DNA from: a virus
DNA: 22,330 nucleotides
IMG/VR virus record: IMGVR_UViG_3300025698_000063
Span: 1 to 22,330 of that record
Strand: one strand, 5' to 3'
This document shows positions 20,911 through 22,330 of the stretch, one piece after another. Every line of letters starts with the position of its first letter. Position 1 is the first letter of the stretch. The position numbers and the translations under genes were made by a program. Under the pieces are notes generated by a model that worked only from the letters and a program-made list of their open reading frames with translations, made no database searches and was not told the DNA's origin.

Positions 20911-21353
20911 TAGTTCAGCTCCATTTCAAAGTGCGTGTACATTTCACGGAACGAAGCCGCTTCTGCGTATTTTTTCTGAAAACCCTTGCGGCCATCAGCT
21001 TCAATTGCGTCAAGTTTAGCTTCTCTGGCCACTTTTGTCAAAACAGCTAGGGCGTCATTGACCCACAAGTGCATGTCATTTCCACCCATCCACTCAATTT
21101 TCATATTATGGCTTAGAGGGTGCTTCACAATGCAAGTAACGACAGCCGCTATGGCTTCGCCACCGCTGTAAGCCAGCCAAAGCAATGACCGCCCATCAAA
21201 CAGATCTTCGATAATATGCTCAATGGCTACATTCTGACTTTGGCGATCAATTGCCGGCTCAAGAAATCGCACCGCGTCTTCCAAAACCTCATCAACCTCA
21301 TCCGCTAAGATCGGCACCAAATTAAACCTTGGCTTCATTTGAATTACGTTCAT
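20910..21353 (-). CDS. GNAT-like acetyltransferase-fold protein among virion genes
   Basis: The 147-residue protein has the strand-helix order of GNAT proteins: DLFDGRSLLWLAYSGGEAIAAVV (strand, turn, strand), KIEWMGGNDMHLW, ALAVLTKVAREAKLDAIEAD and RKGFQKKYAEA...FEMELN. The acyl-CoA loop (R/Q-x-x-G-x-G/A) is not obvious, so catalysis is uncertain; phages often carry degenerate GNAT proteins with assembly roles in this location. ATGA overlap with the upstream gene and TAATG with the downstream one suggest tight coupling within the structural operon. Confidence 0.78.
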   Translation of the reverse strand: MNVIQMKPRFNLVPILADEVDEVLEDAVRFLEPAIDRQSQNVAIEHIIEDLFDGRSLLWLAYSGGEAIAAVVTCIVKHPLSHNMKIEWMGGNDMHLWVNDALAVLTKVAREAKLDAIEADGRKGFQKKYAEAASFREMYTHFEMELN

Positions 21354-22000
21354 GCGTTCACCCTAGAGATAGCAAGCGTAGCCGCAGGAGTAGCTGGCGC
21401 AAATGCGTTGGCCGCGTGGTGCTGCAAGCTGCCCTGCGTCCTGTCTGTCGCCCAATACGCCTCAAGGTAATCGCCAGCATTCACATTGAAAATTTGAGTG
21501 CGAGATATAATCATTGTCGCGTTGTTCTGGTGCAGGGTGTTTTGCATTGCACTATCAACAATATCCACTCCGTTCAATTTTGGCCAGAACCAGAAATTGA
21601 CCGTGGAGTCAGATGACGAATGCGTTTGAGCCGTAAAGCTCAGTGTGTACGCGCCACCTTCAGTGAAAACAACGCGGGACGCTGGAGTGCCAAGCGTTAC
21701 GCCAACGCTGCCAGCCATAATTGTAAACGTCAGAGGGTAGGCGGTATTAGCCGACGCTGCGGTTACATCCGACGTAATCTCAAGGTGAGCCACGCCGTTG
21801 GCCAGCACAACCTGACGCCAGACGCCATCTTTTGAAACCACTGGGTAGCCGTTAATGCGATCCCACAGCAATACGCCGTCTTCCGCCGCAGAAGCTGTCA
21901 CATCTTTAGCATCAAGCTGGTTCAAAGCCTTTCCAAGATAACGGCGCAGGTTTTCCGCCCACGCCGCTAGATCGAAAGTAATTGGTGGGACAACTCTCAT
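21350..22000 (-). CDS. Virion surface protein with C1q/TNF-like domain (receptor-binding or decoration candidate)
   Basis: This 216-residue protein starts at 22000, where the ATG overlaps the upstream stop as ATGA; an in-frame start 48 bases earlier would lie deep in that gene. Residues 1-45 (PPITFDLAAWAENLRRYLGK) are helical and probably attach it to the particle. The remainder is beta-rich, with a jelly-roll-like series (YTLSFTAQTHSSSDSTVNFW, KLNGVDIVDSAM, SRTQIFNVNAGDYLEAYWAT) as in C1q/TNF-type phage surface proteins, ending in a Pro/Ala-rich tail. Trimer formation and host contact are inferred from the fold. Confidence 0.78.
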   Translation of the reverse strand: MRVVPPITFDLAAWAENLRRYLGKALNQLDAKDVTASAAEDGVLLWDRINGYPVVSKDGVWRQVVLANGVAHLEITSDVTAASANTAYPLTFTIMAGSVGVTLGTPASRVVFTEGGAYTLSFTAQTHSSSDSTVNFWFWPKLNGVDIVDSAMQNTLHQNNATMIISRTQIFNVNAGDYLEAYWATDRTQGSLQHHAANAFAPATPAATLAISRVNA

Positions 22001-22330
22001 CGACGCCCGCCCTGCCGCGCATCTAGCCGCATGATACCAACGCGCCAATCATCAGCGACAACACCCTCGACACGCATACGAATTTGACGACCTTGGAAGC
22101 GAACCGATGTCGGATTGCTCATGGCAAATGGACCGTATTCACTTTCAGTCCCATTGGGGTAGAACCGCGTCTTAAACGTAGCCGACACATCGCCCTGCGT
22201 TTTTTCATCAGGGATCAGCTCAACCACACTCATAATGTTGTCACCAGCGCCAATTGAGATAGGTCCAGTTTCGGCGTATGGCGTGCTTGAGCCGTAGCTG
22301 TAGCCGATTTCATGCTCATACAGTGTGCCA
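21997..22330 (-). CDS. Virion structural protein, C-terminal fragment (N-terminus beyond window)
   Basis: The minus frame is open from the window's right edge to the stop at 21997, giving 110 residues; an internal Met at 22233 has no ribosome site, so the real start lies outside. The fragment (LYEHEIGYSYGSSTPYAETG, SIGAGDNIMSVVELIPDE, FKTRFYPNGT, SVRFQGRQIRMRVEG, WRVGIMRLDARQGGRR) resembles the C-terminus of large structural proteins in podovirus-like marine phages, sometimes placed in the head-tail or tail-nozzle region. Length and exact role cannot be read here. Confidence 0.75.
   Translation of the reverse strand, partial: GTLYEHEIGYSYGSSTPYAETGPISIGAGDNIMSVVELIPDEKTQGDVSATFKTRFYPNGTESEYGPFAMSNPTSVRFQGRQIRMRVEGVVADDWRVGIMRLDARQGGRR

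Noticed and set aside
1-22330. tRNA genes or integrase
   Set aside because: I found no cloverleaf-like sequence with a conserved T-loop, and no tyrosine or serine recombinase motif.

Overview
The window is a dense, mosaic piece of a double-stranded DNA tailed bacteriophage genome. It carries small and large terminase, a replication/recombination module, a lysis cassette with spanins and amidase, and virion structural genes. Genes are packed with ATGA, TAATG or TGATG stop/start overlaps and clear Shine-Dalgarno (SD) sites. No integrase, tRNA, capsid, portal or DNA polymerase gene is visible. The outer-spanin style, a GcrA-like helix-turn-helix (HTH) protein and the structural gene types suggest an alphaproteobacterial host, perhaps marine and Roseobacter-like, and possibly a podovirus-type particle. 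This is inference, not proof.

Layout. (1) 1-9867, leftward: starting from the right, two small ribbon-helix-helix (RHH) proteins, a Hjc-like nuclease, a RecE/lambda-exonuclease-like nuclease, a probable ssDNA-binding protein, a Toprim primase/RepA-type helicase and a small nuclease-like protein. A repeat-rich spacer (4806-5006) with seven TCCACAGT units around a large palindrome follows. Then come a protein of unknown function with an SSB-like tail, TerS, a 350-bp spacer with dyads, TerL, a terminator, a lysozyme-like protein, and a large protein cut by the window edge. (2) 9868-10008: divergent control region with candidate promoters and dyads. (3) 10009-13727, rightward: about a dozen small overlapping genes, including a SleB-like cell wall hydrolase, a fusion of an HTH protein to the hydrolase's C-terminal half, a double CxxCxGxG protein broken by an in-frame TGA, several HTH and coiled-coil proteins and a dATP/dGTP diphosphohydrolase-like protein. 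(4) 13724-15656, leftward: a lysis operon (holin-like membrane proteins, amidase, overlapping inner and outer spanins) followed by a PD-(D/E)XK protein; a strong extended -10 promoter lies upstream. (5) 15794-15967, rightward: one small gene. (6) 15964-22330, leftward: virion genes (structural protein fragment, C1q/TNF-like receptor-binding candidate, GNAT-like protein, S74 auto-chaperone protein, and two large candidate internal proteins).

The RHH proteins probably regulate the divergent switch: the same 13-bp element overlaps the -35 of both leftward promoters. The primase-helicase, ssDNA-binding protein and nucleases form a replication/recombination set, and the TCCACAGT region beside them is the best origin or control-site candidate. 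The most unusual features are the HTH-hydrolase chimera, the TGA-interrupted zinc-knuckle gene, an in-frame internal start with a duplicated leader, and the repeat region at 4865-5001.
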